Below are positions 1 to 8,496 of a stretch of 64,000 bases of DNA, piece after piece (the first letter of the stretch is position 1; every line of letters starts with the position of its first letter). The stretch is from Arthrobacter sp. AFG7.2 (lineage in GTDB: Bacteria > Actinomycetota > Actinomycetes > Actinomycetales > Micrococcaceae), in contig NZ_PJMB01000001.1 of the NCBI RefSeq assembly GCF_002892835.1, positions 682,001-746,000 on the forward strand, given 5' to 3'. The position numbers and the translations under genes are program-made. The notes beneath the pieces are model-generated. The model worked only from the letters and a program-made list of their open reading frames with translations, was not told where the DNA came from and ran no database searches.

Positions 1-346
1 CATCCTCTGCCGGAATGTGCTGGGCCACCCCAGCACGAACGCTCACTGGCACCGGTGCAGACTTGGCTTTGGTGGTGGCGATGTCCCGGAGATAGTCGTC
101 CGGCTCAAGGGCCAGCACCTGCGTCATGGACCCCGGATACAAGGAAAACCCGGATCCGTCGCCCGCGCCGATTTCGACGACGAACCCGCGCAGTCCGGCC
201 AGAAGCTCCCGCCGGTGTTCGGTTCCGCCGCGGCGGTTCACGCTGTCGACTGCCCGGGCATAGGCGCGGGCGAAGCGGGGATGCTGCAGTTCCGCCGGCC
301 CGCGTTCCCGGGCGGGATTGGGGCCCGTGCTGCCGCCGCCTGTCAT
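1..346 (-). CDS. SAM-dependent methyltransferase, N-terminal part (runs off window)
   Basis: The reverse strand encodes about 115 residues before the window edge, so the C-terminal part is missing. Around residues 45-53 there is a class I methyltransferase motif I (VVEIGAGDGSG), followed by an acidic motif II-like stretch (VLALEPDDYLR), which binds S-adenosylmethionine in this fold. The start is the ATG at 346, preceded by a good ribosome site (AGAAGGAAAG). It begins 10 bases after the stop of the DUF302 gene, so the two are probably co-transcribed. The acceptor substrate cannot be told. The family call rests on the SAM motif alone. Confidence 0.7.
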   Translation of the reverse strand, partial: MTGGGSTGPNPARERGPAELQHPRFARAYARAVDSVNRRGGTEHRRELLAGLRGFVVEIGAGDGSGFSLYPGSMTQVLALEPDDYLRDIATTKAKSAPVPVSVRAGVAQHIPAED

Positions 347-356
347 ACTTTCCTTC

Positions 357-782
357 TCAGTTTTCCTGGCTGACGCTGCCACCAAGGCTGGCGAGGGCCG
401 CGCGAAGACGGGTGTCGGCGTCGTCCGCCACCTCGCGGACGGCTGGATTGTCGCTCAGCTGCACCATGGTCTGGGGATCGATGGCCTGGACGGTGGTTTC
501 GGAGGCGCCAGCCCCGCTGCGGACCACGACGTTGCACGGCAAGAGGGCACCCAGGGCCGGTTCGGCGGCAAGGGCACGGCTGGCGAGCGCGGGATTGCAG
601 GCGCCCAAGATCACGTAGTCGCCAACGGAGGCCGCAGCTTCCGCACCGAGCTTGGCTTCAAAGGTTGCACGGACATCGATCTCCGAAAGGATCCCGAAGC
701 CCTGACTGGCCAGGGCCTCCCGCGCCTGCTGCATGGCGTCGTCCCACGCAAGCGGCACGGTAACAGTGTGCGTGTAACCCAT
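357..782 (-). CDS. DUF302 domain protein
   Basis: A protein of 141 residues covering essentially one DUF302 domain. It opens with GYTHTVTVPLAWDDA, then a helix and the typical LASQGFGILSEIDVRATF segment. The central part reads YVILGACNPALASRAL and the next strand ALLPCNVVVR, both characteristic of the family. There is no signal peptide, so it is cytosolic. The biochemical role of DUF302 proteins is not established; some are linked to redox or metal stress. It lies 10 bases upstream of the methyltransferase gene on the same strand. Confidence 0.85.
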   Translation of the reverse strand: MGYTHTVTVPLAWDDAMQQAREALASQGFGILSEIDVRATFEAKLGAEAAASVGDYVILGACNPALASRALAAEPALGALLPCNVVVRSGAGASETTVQAIDPQTMVQLSDNPAVREVADDADTRLRAALASLGGSVSQEN

Positions 783-865
783 GATGCCTCCTCAGTCGCC
801 CAGTCCTGCGTACCCTCGCAAGGTACAACCCCGGGGGTGTATTGGCTATGGGTGGGGAAATGCCG

Positions 866-1354
866 CTATGGGCAGTAAATTTTGCCGTTGCTGGTGTCAT
901 GCCACAGCACTATGTCCGACGATGCCTGCGTCTGGTCTGAGTATGTTGCCGTGACCCGGACGGTCAGCCGCCCTTGGTAGAAGCTGTCCCTTATGATCTG
1001 GGACGCCCCCGTGAGCGTGATTGACCCAGTGGATCCCGCCACACTGACTTCTGATCCTGAGTAAGCGGTTGCGATGCCGCCGTTCGCTTGGACTGCACCA
1101 TACGTGAGCGCAGCGATGCTTCTCGGAGCGGAGACGCTAAGGGTCGCGGTCTTCTGCGGGCTGTCGTTGAGGCAGGTCACTGGGGACACCGCCGGGCCGG
1201 GCCAGTTTGCTGCAGCGGTGACCGTCATTGTCGCCGTCGCGCTTTGCTGCCACAACGCGGACGCGGATGCTCCGCCAAAGCCGAGCAGCACAGTCAGGAC
1301 AAAAGCACCTATTGCGGCGGAAGCACCTGGAAGCCCCTGGAACCGCCGCATCAT
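866..1354 (-). CDS. SipW-type signal peptide surface protein
   Basis: An exported protein of about 162 residues. The hydrophobic N-terminus ends in SASALWQQS, the Ala-Leu-Trp type cleavage region of substrates of SipW-like signal peptidases (TasA/camelysin family). The rest is beta-rich with two Cys and no known catalytic motif. The ATG at 1354 overlaps the signal peptidase stop (ATGA), which indicates translational coupling; an ATG at 1351 is an alternative. A longer in-frame reading from 1456 is arginine-rich, lies inside the peptidase gene and is rejected. It is the last gene of the four-gene operon. A matrix or pilus-like role is inferred from the family. Confidence 0.75.
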   Translation of the reverse strand: MMRRFQGLPGASAAIGAFVLTVLLGFGGASASALWQQSATATMTVTAAANWPGPAVSPVTCLNDSPQKTATLSVSAPRSIAALTYGAVQANGGIATAYSGSEVSVAGSTGSITLTGASQIIRDSFYQGRLTVRVTATYSDQTQASSDIVLWHDTSNGKIYCP

Positions 1355-1995
1355 CCGGCCCCTGCCACGGGGTCCTGCCGCCGCGACGTCCGCACCGACT
1401 TCAAGACCAGAAGCGCACCGTAACCCATGAGGCAAATGGCCGCGACGGTGGTCCATAGCCCGCGGTCGGCATTGCCCAGGGCATTGGCCAGGAAGCCAAC
1501 GTAGGGAACGGCATAGAACAGCTTGCCTTTGACCTGGATTTCACGGACGGGCTCAGTATCGGTGGCGCCGTTGTTGTCACCCTTGGTGATCAGTGTCTTT
1601 TCACCTGTTTGGGTGGCGCCGAAGCCTACGACGCGGTGGGTCTCAACCTCTGGCCGTCCCGAGTAAAGCTGGAACGTGATCACATCGCCGTACTTGAGTT
1701 CGCTGAACGGCGCCGGCTTCATCACCAGGAAGGTGCCGGGCGGAAATTTGGGTGCCATGGAGTTGGTCAGCACGGTGTACGTGTGCGACGCCGTCACCAC
1801 GGGCACCACAATCAGGACCGATGCAGCGAACAGCGCAACGAGCATTGCGGCCAGGCTGGCCATGCGTCCCAGGAGTGCCAGTGCGTGCGCACCGGTGCTT
1901 TTCTCCTTCGAGTACGACGGCGATGCAGCCTTCGGTGCGTCCGGAACGGAAGCGGCGCCTTGAGTCAGCGGGCGTTCGGTAAGGTCAGCAGCCAT
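1351..1995 (-). CDS. SipW-like (S26B) signal peptidase I
   Basis: A 214-residue membrane-bound signal peptidase. It has a cytosolic N-terminus of about 40 residues, a transmembrane segment near 44-66, the nucleophile serine in TNSMAP (Ser79), a His where ordinary type I enzymes carry the general-base Lys (ETHRVV, His120), and the GDNN box (Asp140). The Ser/His/Asp set is typical of archaeal and sporulation-type S26B peptidases such as SipW. A second hydrophobic segment lies near 181-198. The start overlaps the preceding gene by 11 bases. It sits among three SipW-type exported proteins, so it very probably processes them. Confidence 0.88.
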   Translation of the reverse strand: MAADLTERPLTQGAASVPDAPKAASPSYSKEKSTGAHALALLGRMASLAAMLVALFAASVLIVVPVVTASHTYTVLTNSMAPKFPPGTFLVMKPAPFSELKYGDVITFQLYSGRPEVETHRVVGFGATQTGEKTLITKGDNNGATDTEPVREIQVKGKLFYAVPYVGFLANALGNADRGLWTTVAAICLMGYGALLVLKSVRTSRRQDPVAGAG

Positions 1996-2590
1996 CTGGC
2001 ACCCCGCACTGACGAACGGTGAGCGGAAGGGTGATGTTCACTGCTTGTCCTTTCACGGTGGACGGCGCGGACGGGCTGAGGGCTACCTGGAAACACAGGA
2101 CGGTGGAGCCCGCTTTGGGAACAGGTGGTGATGAAAACCCCGCGGCCTGCAAGGGTGCGTACCCGCTGCTTGTGCTGCAGTCGCCAGTTGAGGCTGCGGT
2201 TTTAGCGTTGACGCTCAGGTATTGGGCCAGGGATCCCCCCGAGGCGTTCGCGACCGTGGGCTGCCCAACGGTGGCCACAGTGTTGAAGGTTCCGCCGGCG
2301 TCGGTGCTGTTGGTGACAACCACGCCGCCATGGACCGAGGTTCCGGGCAGCAGCGCCGAACCCGGCGTGAGGGCCACATTCGCCGGCCGGCCGTCCGGGA
2401 GGGTCATGGTGGTGACCTGCCCGGACGGAGCAGCCGTGAGATTGACGGTAAAGGAAGCGGAGGAAACAGCTCCCGGGGATGCTACTGCAGTGGCACCCCA
2501 GAGGGCGTAGGTGCCCTGGACTGTCAGGAGGCCCAAAATCACTGCTGCGGCAATGAGGCCCGCCGCCTGCAGTGTGCGCTTGATGCGCAT
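1985..2590 (-). CDS. SipW-type signal peptide surface protein
   Basis: A secreted protein of 201 residues. The signal segment runs from a basic start (MRIKR) through a hydrophobic core to GTYALWGATA, a SipW-type cleavage region. The mature part is rich in Ser, Thr, Val and Pro, contains four Cys and is predicted beta-rich; no catalytic motif is visible. It follows the first TasA-like gene by 67 bases and overlaps the signal peptidase gene by 11. It has no close functional name. A structural surface or matrix role is inferred from the operon. Confidence 0.78.
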   Translation of the reverse strand: MRIKRTLQAAGLIAAAVILGLLTVQGTYALWGATAVASPGAVSSASFTVNLTAAPSGQVTTMTLPDGRPANVALTPGSALLPGTSVHGGVVVTNSTDAGGTFNTVATVGQPTVANASGGSLAQYLSVNAKTAASTGDCSTSSGYAPLQAAGFSSPPVPKAGSTVLCFQVALSPSAPSTVKGQAVNITLPLTVRQCGVPDGC

Positions 2591-2657
2591 GGAGTCCTCC
2601 TGGACCTGGTTAGTTGCTACTTATGGCAGGTGGCAGCCAGGCCGCCCGCCCGTTCTG

Positions 2658-3215
2658 CTAGGACTGCTTGGGGACGAGACCGGCTCCAGCTACTACCTGC
2701 TGGAGCGTGAAGCCAACATTGCCAAAGTTGTAGGTTTTGTTGACGTCCACCTGTCCCGAGGTGCTCGCGAGGAACTCGAAAGTAATCGTGGCGGTAACCT
2801 TCTGGACATCTGCCGACTGCGTCAGGTGGTTGGCAATTGGGGCGCCGCCGGCTGTGAGGCTCGGACCGGTGACGACGACGTTGCTTGAAATGAAGCCGTT
2901 CTGCTCGCCGGTACCGAGGGCCGTGATGCTGGCCGCCATCTTGTCGCCCGTCAGCGTAACGTCGACGTCCTGGGTGAAGGTGAGCTTGTCGCCCGGGACC
3001 ACCCGATAAGCGCTGATGTCATCGATGGTGTTGTTGGCGCGGTCCTTCCAGACTCCTGCCGCGGTCTTCGCCATATCGAGGTTTCCGGCCGTGATGGTCC
3101 CCGGAGCTGCCGACACCGAATCGTTCCATGCCGCCAGTGTCCCGCCTCCGCCGAGCAGGAGTGCTGCGCCTACGGCGATGGCGGCGGTGCCTTTGATCAG
3201 GGTGCTGTTCTTCAT
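2658..3215 (-). CDS. TasA/camelysin-like alternate-type signal peptide protein
   Basis: A 185-residue exported protein, first gene of the SipW operon. It shows KNSTLIKGTAAIAVGAALL followed by GTLAAWNDS, the classic arrangement in proteins annotated 'alternate-type signal peptide domain', and then ITAGNLDM, the strand that opens the TasA/camelysin beta-sandwich. The mature part has no Cys and no catalytic motif. In Bacillus this family forms extracellular fibres after SipW processing; that role is only inferred here. The promoter should lie in the roughly 200 bases upstream (3216-3418), since the next gene is on the same strand but ends there. Confidence 0.85.
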   Translation of the reverse strand: MKNSTLIKGTAAIAVGAALLLGGGGTLAAWNDSVSAAPGTITAGNLDMAKTAAGVWKDRANNTIDDISAYRVVPGDKLTFTQDVDVTLTGDKMAASITALGTGEQNGFISSNVVVTGPSLTAGGAPIANHLTQSADVQKVTATITFEFLASTSGQVDVNKTYNFGNVGFTLQQVVAGAGLVPKQS

Positions 3216-3418
3216 GGTGTGTCCCCTCAGACTTTTGTGTGTTTCTCTAACTGGGGACTACTCTGCAAGGCCAATCTCAGGAGCGGATATGGGATTTGAT
3301 CAAGGTTCCCGCAAGAATAAAACAGCAGGTCAGAGGCTGGTAAGCGCTATCCCAAAGCGGCTGAAAAAACTGCCGTCCCGCCTGCCGCCGCAGCCCCAAA
3401 CACCTGGGCTTGGAGACC

Positions 3419-4363
3419 CTATGGGGACGCCGCAGACCCGAATCCCCCGGGCCGTCCCGGCTCGTACAAATCGATGATGGGCAGGTGCCCGTCGGTGCGG
3501 ATGGCGTCCCCTCCCCCGTTGCGGTGATGGTAGCCGCTGGAGTAGTTCAGGATGACGTGGACCGATTCCACGGCGTCGGCCGCCTGCAGCGTGGCGATGA
3601 TGAAGTCGCGCTCCTCGTCGGTCCGGTCGGCGATCTTGTGCGTGATCTGGAACGTGAAAAGTGACAGGCCCACACTGCGGTCGTACGTTCCGGCGCCGAC
3701 CCAATCCACGGACAGACCGCCGGGCAGCATCCACCCGGCCGGACATTTCCAGAACCGGACGTGGTGGCGTTTGCGCGGGTTGCCGTCGATTTCGCGCTGG
3801 AAGGCCAGGTCCTGCCGGTTGCCGAAGACGTAAAGCCAGCTGACCGGGGCCGCGGGATAGCTCCGGCCCAGGACAGTTGAGGTCAGAGTGTGCCAGGCGG
3901 TGGCGGGGGTGATGGGGTCGGCCTCCACCCAGCCTGCGGTGCGCATTGCCCGCCGCAGCTCCTCCTTCGTTCCCACCACGGCCAGGTTTACTGGGTCGCC
4001 GAGTACGCCGTCGCCCGTCCTTGCCCTGCCAATGAAGTAGTCGGGAATGTAGAGGCCGCTCAAAATCTTGTGGATGCGCGGCAGCAGGGCGTAGGCCAGG
4101 ATCAGCCACACCGGCAGGAACACCCACGCCTGCTCCGGACCGCGGGTGAGCCGGGACAGCAGGAAGAACCACACCGCCCACCCCACGGCGACGGTGACCA
4201 CCAGGTACAGCAGCCGCTGCAGCACCGCCAGAACGGTGGCCCACCTGCTTTGCCGGCGCTCCTGCACACTGCTCAAGCGGGAATGGTCAGGCTCGTCCGG
4301 AACAGCCTGCGAGCCCCCCGCGCTGTAGTCCCCCACGTTCGAGTCGCCCAAACCAGGAGTCAC
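3419..4363 (-). CDS. LssY C-terminal domain membrane protein
   Basis: A 314-residue protein with one or two membrane segments near residues 45-90 (LLYLVVTVAVGWAVWFFLL and the stretch after it). A soluble domain of the LssY C-terminal type follows: TAWHTLTSTVLGRSYP, LYVFGNRQDLAFQ, HHVRFWKCP, then YDRSVGLSLFTFQITHKI. LssY-type domains are common in membrane proteins of unknown role, often next to lipid phosphatases or hydrolases. Its start overlaps the stop of the alpha/beta hydrolase gene by 4 bases (ATGA), so the pair is translationally coupled. The exact function is unknown. Confidence 0.8.
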   Translation of the reverse strand: MTPGLGDSNVGDYSAGGSQAVPDEPDHSRLSSVQERRQSRWATVLAVLQRLLYLVVTVAVGWAVWFFLLSRLTRGPEQAWVFLPVWLILAYALLPRIHKILSGLYIPDYFIGRARTGDGVLGDPVNLAVVGTKEELRRAMRTAGWVEADPITPATAWHTLTSTVLGRSYPAAPVSWLYVFGNRQDLAFQREIDGNPRKRHHVRFWKCPAGWMLPGGLSVDWVGAGTYDRSVGLSLFTFQITHKIADRTDEERDFIIATLQAADAVESVHVILNYSSGYHHRNGGGDAIRTDGHLPIIDLYEPGRPGGFGSAASP

Positions 4364-5064
4364 GGCTGCCCAGGGTTCAGCTGCTCAACGATGATTCGCG
4401 CCGTCTCAGAATCACCCAAAATCCTGAAGTGACCTGCAGTGGGCAGCTCGATGTTGGTGGCGCCGGGAAGAATGCTGCCTTCCGGGATATGGGGATCAAA
4501 CGGTCCGTAGATGGAAGTAATGCGGCTGTTGATGGTTTCCTCGCGGGCCAGCTCAAGCGTCAGGGCGTTGCTGGGGGAAAATATCCGCAGGGTGGGCAGC
4601 AGCATGTACTTTGCGTAGCGCGACCCGGAGAACGGCGTGCATACCGTGACCATCCGGGAAATACGGCGCTCGGGGTCCAGGTTCAGCATGGTGTACTTGC
4701 CGATCAGCCCGCCCTTGCTGTGCGCCACTATCGCTGCGTCCTGCAGTCCCGCCTCTTCAAGGTGCTGCGCCACCATCCGCGCCGCCACGGGAACGTCCAG
4801 TTTGTTCCGCTGCAGCACCGTGACCACATGGACGGGATGGCCTTCGTCATGGATGGCCCGGATGAGCGGCATCATGAACTGCCAGTTTTCGTACACGCCG
4901 GGAATGATCAGCACAGGGCTGCGGTGGCCCTGGTGAAAGGACCCCGGCTGCACCCGGGACACCATGCCCTGGACCTGGCAGACCGCGGCGTAGACATAGT
5001 CCTGCGCCCACCACACGGCTTTCTGCAGCGGACTGATGCGAGTGCTCACGTCCCGTTCACCCAT
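4360..5064 (-). CDS. Alpha/beta hydrolase
   Basis: A 234-residue alpha/beta-hydrolase-fold enzyme. The strand plus oxyanion region reads VLIIPGVYENW, and the nucleophile elbow is AHSKGG near residue 115, with the catalytic serine flanked by His and Lys. A late His in PTAGHFRILG fits the catalytic histidine. Similar proteins are annotated as esterases, lipases or PGAP1-like acyl hydrolases; the substrate is not known. It has no clear signal peptide. It is coupled by a 4-base overlap to the LssY-domain membrane protein, which suggests a joint role at the membrane, perhaps on lipids. The start could also be the ATG six codons in. Confidence 0.82.
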   Translation of the reverse strand: MGERDVSTRISPLQKAVWWAQDYVYAAVCQVQGMVSRVQPGSFHQGHRSPVLIIPGVYENWQFMMPLIRAIHDEGHPVHVVTVLQRNKLDVPVAARMVAQHLEEAGLQDAAIVAHSKGGLIGKYTMLNLDPERRISRMVTVCTPFSGSRYAKYMLLPTLRIFSPSNALTLELAREETINSRITSIYGPFDPHIPEGSILPGATNIELPTAGHFRILGDSETARIIVEQLNPGQP

Positions 5065-5146
5065 CTGTCGAGGATATCGCCCTCAGGCTCGTTACCCGCT
5101 AATCCCGCTTCCAAACAGGCCGGACCGACGCGGCGGAGTACCGTCG

Positions 5147-6364
5147 TCAGTAGTTCCGCCGGTGCTTTAACCGCGGGATGACGACGGCGAACACGGCCGC
5201 CGCCGCAAACCCCAGGATGCCCGTGGCTGAGACCCCCGCGCCCAGGCTGGCAACGGCGGTCACCCCGGAGAGGAGGACGGGACCGCCGGTGGATCCGGCG
5301 TCGGCCATGAAGCGCCACAGCCCCAGAAACTGCCCGCGGCCGCGGTCCGGCGAGAAGTCCGCTCCCAGTGTCATCACCAGCCCGGAGCTGATCCCGTTGC
5401 CGAAGCCGATCAGCAGCGCCGCCAGCAGCAGCCCTACAAAGGACCCGGTGAGCGGAATCAGGAGCAGTGCTGCACCCATGAGCAGCGTGGAGGGGACGGC
5501 AACGAACTGCCGGCCCTTGCGGTCCATGAGCTTTCCGGCGGGATAGAACACCAGCATGTCGATCGCCCCGGAGAGCCCGTAAATGAGGGAGGCGGACGTC
5601 GCGTCCATGCCGAGGTGGTCGGCCCAAAGCGGGATCACCACCTGCCGGGACGAGCGCAGGGCGCTGAGCAGGAGGACCGCCACGCCCAACGAAAGGAACA
5701 CCCCGCTGTGGGACACCGCGACGCTCCGCAGCGTCGGCTCCGGACCTTTGTGTCCGCCGTCGGGCGTTGGCTCAACAGCCAGATCCGGAATGGTGAGGGA
5801 CAGCAGGGCGGCGGCCGCCATGGCAAGGACGCCCACCCAGTAAGCGCCGCTGATGCCGGCAATCTGCATCACGGCCGCACCCAGGAACGGGCCAATGAAC
5901 ACCCCGATGCGGTTCACGCCGCCCAGGGTGGACAGCGCCCGGGCACGGAACTCCACGGGCACCGCTTCGGTGAGGTACTTCTGCCGGGCCAGGCCGAACA
6001 CCGCCCCGGACATTCCGACGACGGCCATTGCCGCAGCGAGCAGCCACAGCCCGTCGGCAACCAGTGGGGTCAGTCCGGCGGCAGCGAGCGCAAGGCCGGC
6101 GGCGACGGCGGCACCCACAATGGACCAGCGCTCACCGAATTTCAGGGTCACCAGGGAGGCGGGCAGGTTGAAGAACCAGGACCCCAGGCCGATCAGCGTA
6201 ACGATCAGTGCTGCGACGGCCACCGAAGCGCCCAGATGGCGGGCGCTCAGGGCCACAACCGGCAGGATGGCGCCCGTGCCGATGCCATAGAGCAGCGTGG
6301 GCCCGAACGCAGCCACCGCGATGCCACGCAGGCTGAAGGGCTGGGGGTCGTCCGGGGAAGTCAT
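5147..6364 (-). CDS. MFS transporter
   Basis: A 405-residue major facilitator with 12 hydrophobic segments in two sets of six. The loop between helices 2 and 3 contains the MFS motif-A position (LVTLKFGERWS), and the equivalent in the second half is YPAGKLMDRKGRQF. It resembles actinobacterial multidrug or sugar efflux MFS proteins; the substrate cannot be assigned. The start was placed at the ATG at 6364, giving MTSPDDPQPF, because the upstream extension to 6454 is low-complexity and non-hydrophobic. It is divergent from the small gene at 6555. Confidence 0.85.
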   Translation of the reverse strand: MTSPDDPQPFSLRGIAVAAFGPTLLYGIGTGAILPVVALSARHLGASVAVAALIVTLIGLGSWFFNLPASLVTLKFGERWSIVGAAVAAGLALAAAGLTPLVADGLWLLAAAMAVVGMSGAVFGLARQKYLTEAVPVEFRARALSTLGGVNRIGVFIGPFLGAAVMQIAGISGAYWVGVLAMAAAALLSLTIPDLAVEPTPDGGHKGPEPTLRSVAVSHSGVFLSLGVAVLLLSALRSSRQVVIPLWADHLGMDATSASLIYGLSGAIDMLVFYPAGKLMDRKGRQFVAVPSTLLMGAALLLIPLTGSFVGLLLAALLIGFGNGISSGLVMTLGADFSPDRGRGQFLGLWRFMADAGSTGGPVLLSGVTAVASLGAGVSATGILGFAAAAVFAVVIPRLKHRRNY

Positions 6365-6554
6365 CAGATTTATCCTATGGCCGGCCCAGCCGTGCGGTTG
6401 GGCTGCCGCCCACAGCCCGGATCCGTGAGCGTGATTAAACGGCTGCTCTTTCACGTCCCCGCAAAGAATTCAGGGGTCACAAATGCCGCCGGGAGGAGTA
6501 GCGTTCGCCTTATGGGGCGCTGTCCCGCGCCCGTACCAAACGGGAGGTCTTTCG

Positions 6555-6899
6555 ATGGGTGAAGTGTGGATCCGCACGCTCGGCAACGGGCTGGTCCGGG
6601 CAGACAGAGTCACCGAAATTTCATCCACCCGGGGATCCCTTCAGGAGGACCAGGGCTATTCGTTGAAGGTTGTGGTGGACGGCAAGGGCCACGTGCTAAT
6701 TGATGATGCCCACCTGCAGGGCAGCCTGGCCGACCGGCTGGAATACGCCCGGCATGTGGAGGACGCTTTGCTGCTGGCGATGGATGAGGCCAGGGAAAGT
6801 GACACCGCTGTGGTCATCTCCTACGAGCCGGAGCGCGAGCGCTGGTCCGCGGCGCCGGTCACGGTGTTAACCGGAAGGCTTCCCGAAGCTGTGAGCTGA
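6555..6899 (+). CDS. Conserved hypothetical protein
   Basis: A soluble protein of 114 residues with no recognised domain. The beta-rich N-terminal half (VWIRTLGNGLVRADRVTEI) looks like a short regulatory or ligand-binding fold, and a helix follows (RLEYARHVEDALLLAMDEA). The ATG at 6555 has a purine-rich site just upstream (GGGAGG), whereas the in-frame ATG at 6483 lies in the divergent promoter region. Codon bias is that of the surrounding genome. It stands alone between two promoter regions. Confidence 0.7.
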   Translation: MGEVWIRTLGNGLVRADRVTEISSTRGSLQEDQGYSLKVVVDGKGHVLIDDAHLQGSLADRLEYARHVEDALLLAMDEARESDTAVVISYEPERERWSAAPVTVLTGRLPEAVS

Positions 6900-7076
6900 C
6901 CGGCACCTGCTGCCGTCAGCGGCCTGTGGGGTCACGGAATAAGCATCCCAATCGGTGTAATAAATACGTAACTGTTGCATGGGTCACATCTTGCACCTAC
7001 TCTGGTTGAGGCTTAAGAAACAGGCCATAGCAAGAAGCTGCAGCGTCGCAGCCAATGCCGGGGAAGGCTTTACAAC

Positions 7077-7406
7077 TTGAATTCCAAGCTGAACATTGTT
7101 GTCCGTGTAGATCTCGACCACGCTCGTGCACAGGTGATTGCAAAGGGGCACATCACCATTCACAGCGTCAACGCACTGTATGTAGTAGTCAAGCGCGCCA
7201 ATTCCCTGCGGGAAGGCCTGGGCGTGGAACTGGATATCACCCACGCGTACGTGGACCAGGATGCTTTGGAGATGCTCCATTCTTCCTCTGAGACCCACCA
7301 CTTGCCGGCCAGGATTGATCCGCAGCAGGCACCGTGCACCATCAGTGTCCTTGCGCCGCGCAATCCCGCCCGCAGGACGCACGCGCCTGCATTGATGGCC
7401 GCATAG
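7077..7406 (+). CDS. Hypothetical protein, possibly STAS-like
   Basis: A protein of 109 residues starting with TTG at 7077, with GGGAAGG about 10 bases upstream. The first 70 residues read as alternating strands and helices (LNIVVRVDLDHARAQVIAKG, then VNALYVVVKRANSL and GVELDITHAYVD), which resembles an anti-sigma-factor antagonist (STAS) fold. No phosphorylatable serine motif is convincing. The last 35 residues are poorly structured. It has genome-typical codon use. The STAS resemblance is weak and the function unknown. Confidence 0.5.
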   Translation: MNSKLNIVVRVDLDHARAQVIAKGHITIHSVNALYVVVKRANSLREGLGVELDITHAYVDQDALEMLHSSSETHHLPARIDPQQAPCTISVLAPRNPARRTHAPALMAA

Positions 7407-7740
7407 ACGTCCCGGGCAACGGCACCCGAAGCGCCCCGTCGTCGGGCCAGGCTGCCAGCCAAACTCTTTCTTCTGATTTTCCACTGGCTGTGGGTGCGGT
7501 TGTATCCGAATAGACGGATAGCTGCACTCACAGTTGAGTGGACACCCTTCACGCCCTGGCAAGCAAGCCGCGCCGGACGCATAGTCACTGTGCAGCAGGG
7601 CGGAATCTGGCGGCTGCGCAGCAGCTTCATAATCAGCCGCCCTGGCAGCCATGACAAAACCTGTTATATGCGTTTTAAGACATGAATGAAACGTGTCACA
7701 CGCCGTAGATTAACGGCGGCGATTCCCGTACGCTGACCGA
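7407..7740. other. Non-coding stretch
   Basis: No convincing gene is visible on either strand; the readable frames lack a ribosome site and family features. The right end leads into the leader of the second SipW-type cluster and should hold its promoter. Confidence 0.5.
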
Positions 7741-7760
7741 GTCAGCGCTTGGGGGGTTGG

Positions 7761-7821
7761 CGGACACCTGGGTGGGGTCCGCGGGGCAGACCGAGCAGGA
7801 AACATCCCCCTCCTATCGGTC
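7761..7821 (+). promoter_or_regulatory. Two tandem hairpins in the leader of the second SipW cluster
   Basis: Hairpin 1 pairs CGGAC (7761-7765) with GTCCG (7777-7781). Hairpin 2 pairs GACCGA (7789-7794) with TCGGTC (7816-7821) and extends inward with AGGA (7797-7800) and TCCT (7811-7814). The second stem ends about 18 bases before the ATG of the SipW-type protein, and the probable ribosome site (AAGG) lies just outside it. This could be a structured 5' leader or attenuator. It does not match any riboswitch consensus I know, and no T-run follows. Confidence 0.35.
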
Positions 7822-7839
7822 CAAGGCAAGGTCTCAGCT

Positions 7840-8469
7840 ATGAACTCTCCCTCTTCGCGCGTGCGCAAAATCGCTATGTTCGCCTCCGCTCCCCTCGCTA
7901 TCCTCATCGCCGGCGGCATGGTCTGGCAGGGCTCCCAGGCGGCCTTCACCGCTCAGACCCGCAATGCGGGCAACTCCTGGAGCACCGGCAACGTGGTGCT
8001 CACGGATGACGACCTCGGAGCAGCAGCGTTCACCGTGGAAAACATCGTTCCGGGCCAGACAGGGCAGAAGTGCATCGTGGTCACCTCCCAGTCCAACGTT
8101 CCGGGCGAAGTCCGCGCCTACACCCAGAACCTCATCACCTCCCGCGGGATGGAGAACCGGATCTTCTTTGACCTGGAACAGGGCACCGGCGGCACCTTCA
8201 ACGACTGCACCGGCTTCACTCCCACGGCCAACACTGTGCCCGAATACCCGCTCTCAACCCTTGCTGCAGTCAACCGGGACTTCGCTACCGGCGGGGCTGC
8301 CTGGAAGACTGCAGGAAAGCCCGGAGAAACGCAGAGCTACCGCGGCACCTGGCGCTTCGACACCACCGGCCTGAGCCAGGACGAGGTCAACGCACTGCAG
8401 GGCGCCCGCGTGGGCATCGACCTGGTCTGGGAACTGCAGTCGGACAACGCCCCCACCCCGGCGCCGTAA
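7840..8469 (+). CDS. SipW-type signal peptide protein (TasA/camelysin-like)
   Basis: A 209-residue exported protein. Residues 1-35 hold a basic start, a hydrophobic core and the SipW-type end GSQAAFTAQT. The motif NSWSTGNVVLTDDD follows, corresponding to the strand after cleavage in the TasA/camelysin family. Two Cys (KCIVV and DCTGF) may form a disulfide. The C-terminus is short and Pro-rich. It lies 27 bases upstream of the fused signal peptidase and is the obvious substrate candidate. It has a long leader with two hairpins. Confidence 0.82.
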   Translation: MNSPSSRVRKIAMFASAPLAILIAGGMVWQGSQAAFTAQTRNAGNSWSTGNVVLTDDDLGAAAFTVENIVPGQTGQKCIVVTSQSNVPGEVRAYTQNLITSRGMENRIFFDLEQGTGGTFNDCTGFTPTANTVPEYPLSTLAAVNRDFATGGAAWKTAGKPGETQSYRGTWRFDTTGLSQDEVNALQGARVGIDLVWELQSDNAPTPAP

Positions 8470-8496
8470 CCCAGGTCGACAGGCAACAGCGGCGCT

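Noticed and set aside
5615..6562. Plus-strand frame of 315 codons
   Set aside because: Antisense of the MFS transporter; composition Gly/Gln/His-rich, no ribosome site.
7741..7839. c-di-GMP or c-di-AMP riboswitch in the SipW leader
   Set aside because: The conserved core sequences of these classes are not visible; only generic hairpins are present.
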